A stretch of DNA of 20,439 nucleotides, from the NCBI GenBank assembly GCA_009699615.1, contig WLNV01000006.1, forward strand, positions 1-20,439, given 5' to 3'. The stretch's first letter is position 1. Every line of letters begins with the position of its first letter. The DNA comes from Actinomycetota bacterium. GTDB taxonomy: Bacteria; Actinomycetota; Thermoleophilia; Solirubrobacterales; Solirubrobacteraceae. The position numbers and the translations under genes are program-made. Of this stretch, positions 19,318 to 20,439 are shown piece after piece. The notes beneath the pieces are model-generated. The model was not told the origin of the DNA. It did not search any database and was given only the letters and a program-made list of their open reading frames with translations.

Positions 19318-20439
19318 ATGGCTACTCATCAGGTAACCAACCAGCCCCCACCGCTCCGCGGTCGCAACCTGTTTGAGGACAACCTGCCGCTCGTTGAGGC
19401 ACTCCAGCGCGAAGGCGGCGGCTGGGCGAGCGAACGGGCGAGCGAGGTTGGCCGCTTCTGGGGCGGCGAGCCGATCGAATGGGGCGAACTGGCAAATGAG
19501 CGGCCGCCGGTACTGGACCGATTCGACCGCTACGGCCAGCGTGTCGACGAAGTGACCTTCGACGAGTCGTGGCACCGCCTGATGGCTGCCGGCATTCGCG
19601 ACGAGCTGCACGCGCTGCCATGGCGCAGCGATGAGCAGGGTTCGAACGTCGCCCGCGGAGCGCTCTTCATAACGGCAACTCAGGCCGAGGCCGGCTTCGC
19701 CTGCCCAACCACGATGACCTTCGCCGCTGTTCCGGCGCTGCGCGCGCAGCCGGAGCTGGCCGCCGAATGGGAGCCGCTGCTTACCTCGACGAGCTACAAC
19801 CCGGCATCGGTACCGGCGGCCGAGAAGGGCTCTGCGATCTGCGGCATGGCGATGACCGAGAAGCAGGGCGGCTCCGACGTGCGCGCCAACACGACGACCG
19901 CTAAGGCGACCAATGGCGGCGGCCCTGGCGCCGAATACAAAATCACCGGGCACAAGTGGTTCTGCTCGGCGCCGATGAGCGATCTCTTCCTGATCCTCGC
20001 CCAGGCGCCGGAAGGGATCTCCTGCTTCGCGATGCCGCGAATCATGCCTGACGGCTCGCGCAACAGGATCAGCATCGAGCGACTTAAGGACAAGCTTGGC
20101 AACCGCTCCAACGCCTCGAGCGAAGTTGAGTACGACGGCGCGATCGCGCGGATGGTCGGCGAGCCCGGCCGCGGCGTTCCGACAATTATCGAGATGGTCG
20201 CCCACACGCGACTTGACTGCGTCCTCGGAGGCGCTGCCGGAATGCGCAGCGCCGTCGCCCAAGCAACCTGGCACGCAGCGCACCGCGCCGCTTTCGGCAA
20301 ACAGCTGATCGACCAGCCGCTGATGACGAACGTGCTCGCAGATCTGGCCTTGGAGGCCGAAGCCGCAACCGTGCTGGCCATGCGGCTCGCACGCGCCTAC
20401 GACGAGGCCGAGGACGACGCTGCGGCGGCACAGTTCAAG
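19318..20439 (+). CDS. aidB: AidB-type acyl-CoA dehydrogenase, 5' part
   Basis: The frame is open from ATG 19318 to the right edge, giving the first 374 residues of a family that is about 540 aa long. The N-terminus (VTNQPPPLRGRNLFEDNLPL) is the AidB-specific start, which normal acyl-CoA dehydrogenases lack. Further AidB/ACAD blocks are MTEKQGGSDVRANTT (179-193, FAD and substrate region), GHKWFCSAPMSDLFLILAQ (211-229), RLKDKLGNRSNASSEVEYDGA (255-275) and TRLDCVLGGAAGMRSAV (297-313). AidB is induced by alkylating agents in E. coli, binds FAD and DNA, and has weak isovaleryl-CoA dehydrogenase activity. The catalytic Glu and the C-terminal DNA-binding domain lie beyond the window, so DNA-protection function cannot be checked. 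It is divergent from icd. Confidence 0.9.
   Translation, partial: MATHQVTNQPPPLRGRNLFEDNLPLVEALQREGGGWASERASEVGRFWGGEPIEWGELANERPPVLDRFDRYGQRVDEVTFDESWHRLMAAGIRDELHALPWRSDEQGSNVARGALFITATQAEAGFACPTTMTFAAVPALRAQPELAAEWEPLLTSTSYNPASVPAAEKGSAICGMAMTEKQGGSDVRANTTTAKATNGGGPGAEYKITGHKWFCSAPMSDLFLILAQAPEGISCFAMPRIMPDGSRNRISIERLKDKLGNRSNASSEVEYDGAIARMVGEPGRGVPTIIEMVAHTRLDCVLGGAAGMRSAVAQATWHAAHRAAFGKQLIDQPLMTNVLADLALEAEAATVLAMRLARAYDEAEDDAAAAQFK

Noticed and set aside
19315..20283. 322-aa open frame on the - strand
   Set aside because: It covers the AidB-type gene on the opposite strand; the + strand frame, open to the right edge, matches AidB throughout.
1..20439. tRNA/rRNA genes, CRISPR arrays, insertion sequences, prophage or conjugation genes
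   Set aside because: No cloverleaf-like segment, regularly spaced repeats, transposase/integrase motif or terminal repeat was seen; all gaps are under about 140 bases.

Overview
The window is high-GC bacterial DNA, densely packed with genes and with short intergenic gaps. There are GTG starts, several 4-bp ATGA/GTGA gene overlaps, and starts that look leaderless. Protein styles are actinobacterial: cytosolic-type Mdh, R2lox-like oxidase, LytR-CpsA-Psr protein, Rv1339-like phosphodiesterase, AidB. My inference is an actinobacterium, plausibly of the Thermoleophilia/Solirubrobacterales type; the sequence alone does not prove the lineage. No rRNA, tRNA, CRISPR array, transposase or phage gene was seen, and no gene-free stretch exceeds about 130 bases.

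Region 1 (2-4573, + strand) is a tightly coupled operon entering from the left edge. It holds the C-terminal end of a PEP-synthase-like enzyme, a class I glutamine amidotransferase, an NTP-transferase, a CDP-glycerol-glycerophosphotransferase-like protein, a 154-aa unknown and a formyltransferase-like protein. The first three match, in family and adjacency, the Campylobacter jejuni set Cj1418-Cj1417-Cj1416 (glutamine kinase, gamma-glutamyl-CDP-amidate hydrolase, phosphoglutamine cytidylyltransferase), which makes cytidine diphosphoramidate for capsule phosphoramidate. I therefore read this operon as a phosphoramidate (P-N bond) surface-modification system in an actinobacterium. It is the most interesting part of the window.

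Region 2 (4578-9283) is housekeeping. rsmI and a ROK sugar kinase are coupled on the - strand. An LCP-family cell-wall ligase diverges from them only 7 bp away. Then come an FmdB-like protein that has lost every zinc-ribbon cysteine, and a divergent glycyl-tRNA synthetase.

Region 3 (9365-13538) starts with an R2lox-like di-metal oxidase fused to an SCP2 lipid-binding domain, preceded by a perfect 15-bp palindrome. It continues with a membrane-anchored small protein, an MBL-fold hydrolase resembling the mycobacterial cyclic-nucleotide phosphodiesterase Rv1339, a CPA1-type cation/proton antiporter and a four-cysteine small protein.

Region 4 (13672-16879, + strand) has an LhgO-like 2-hydroxyglutarate oxidase, an NAD(P)-binding protein coupled to an SRPBCC protein, and a coiled-coil/AT-hook/winged-helix DNA-binding protein ending in a clear intrinsic terminator. 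Region 5 (16918-20439) has the TCA-cycle pair icd-mdh on the - strand and a divergent AidB-type acyl-CoA dehydrogenase that runs off the right edge.
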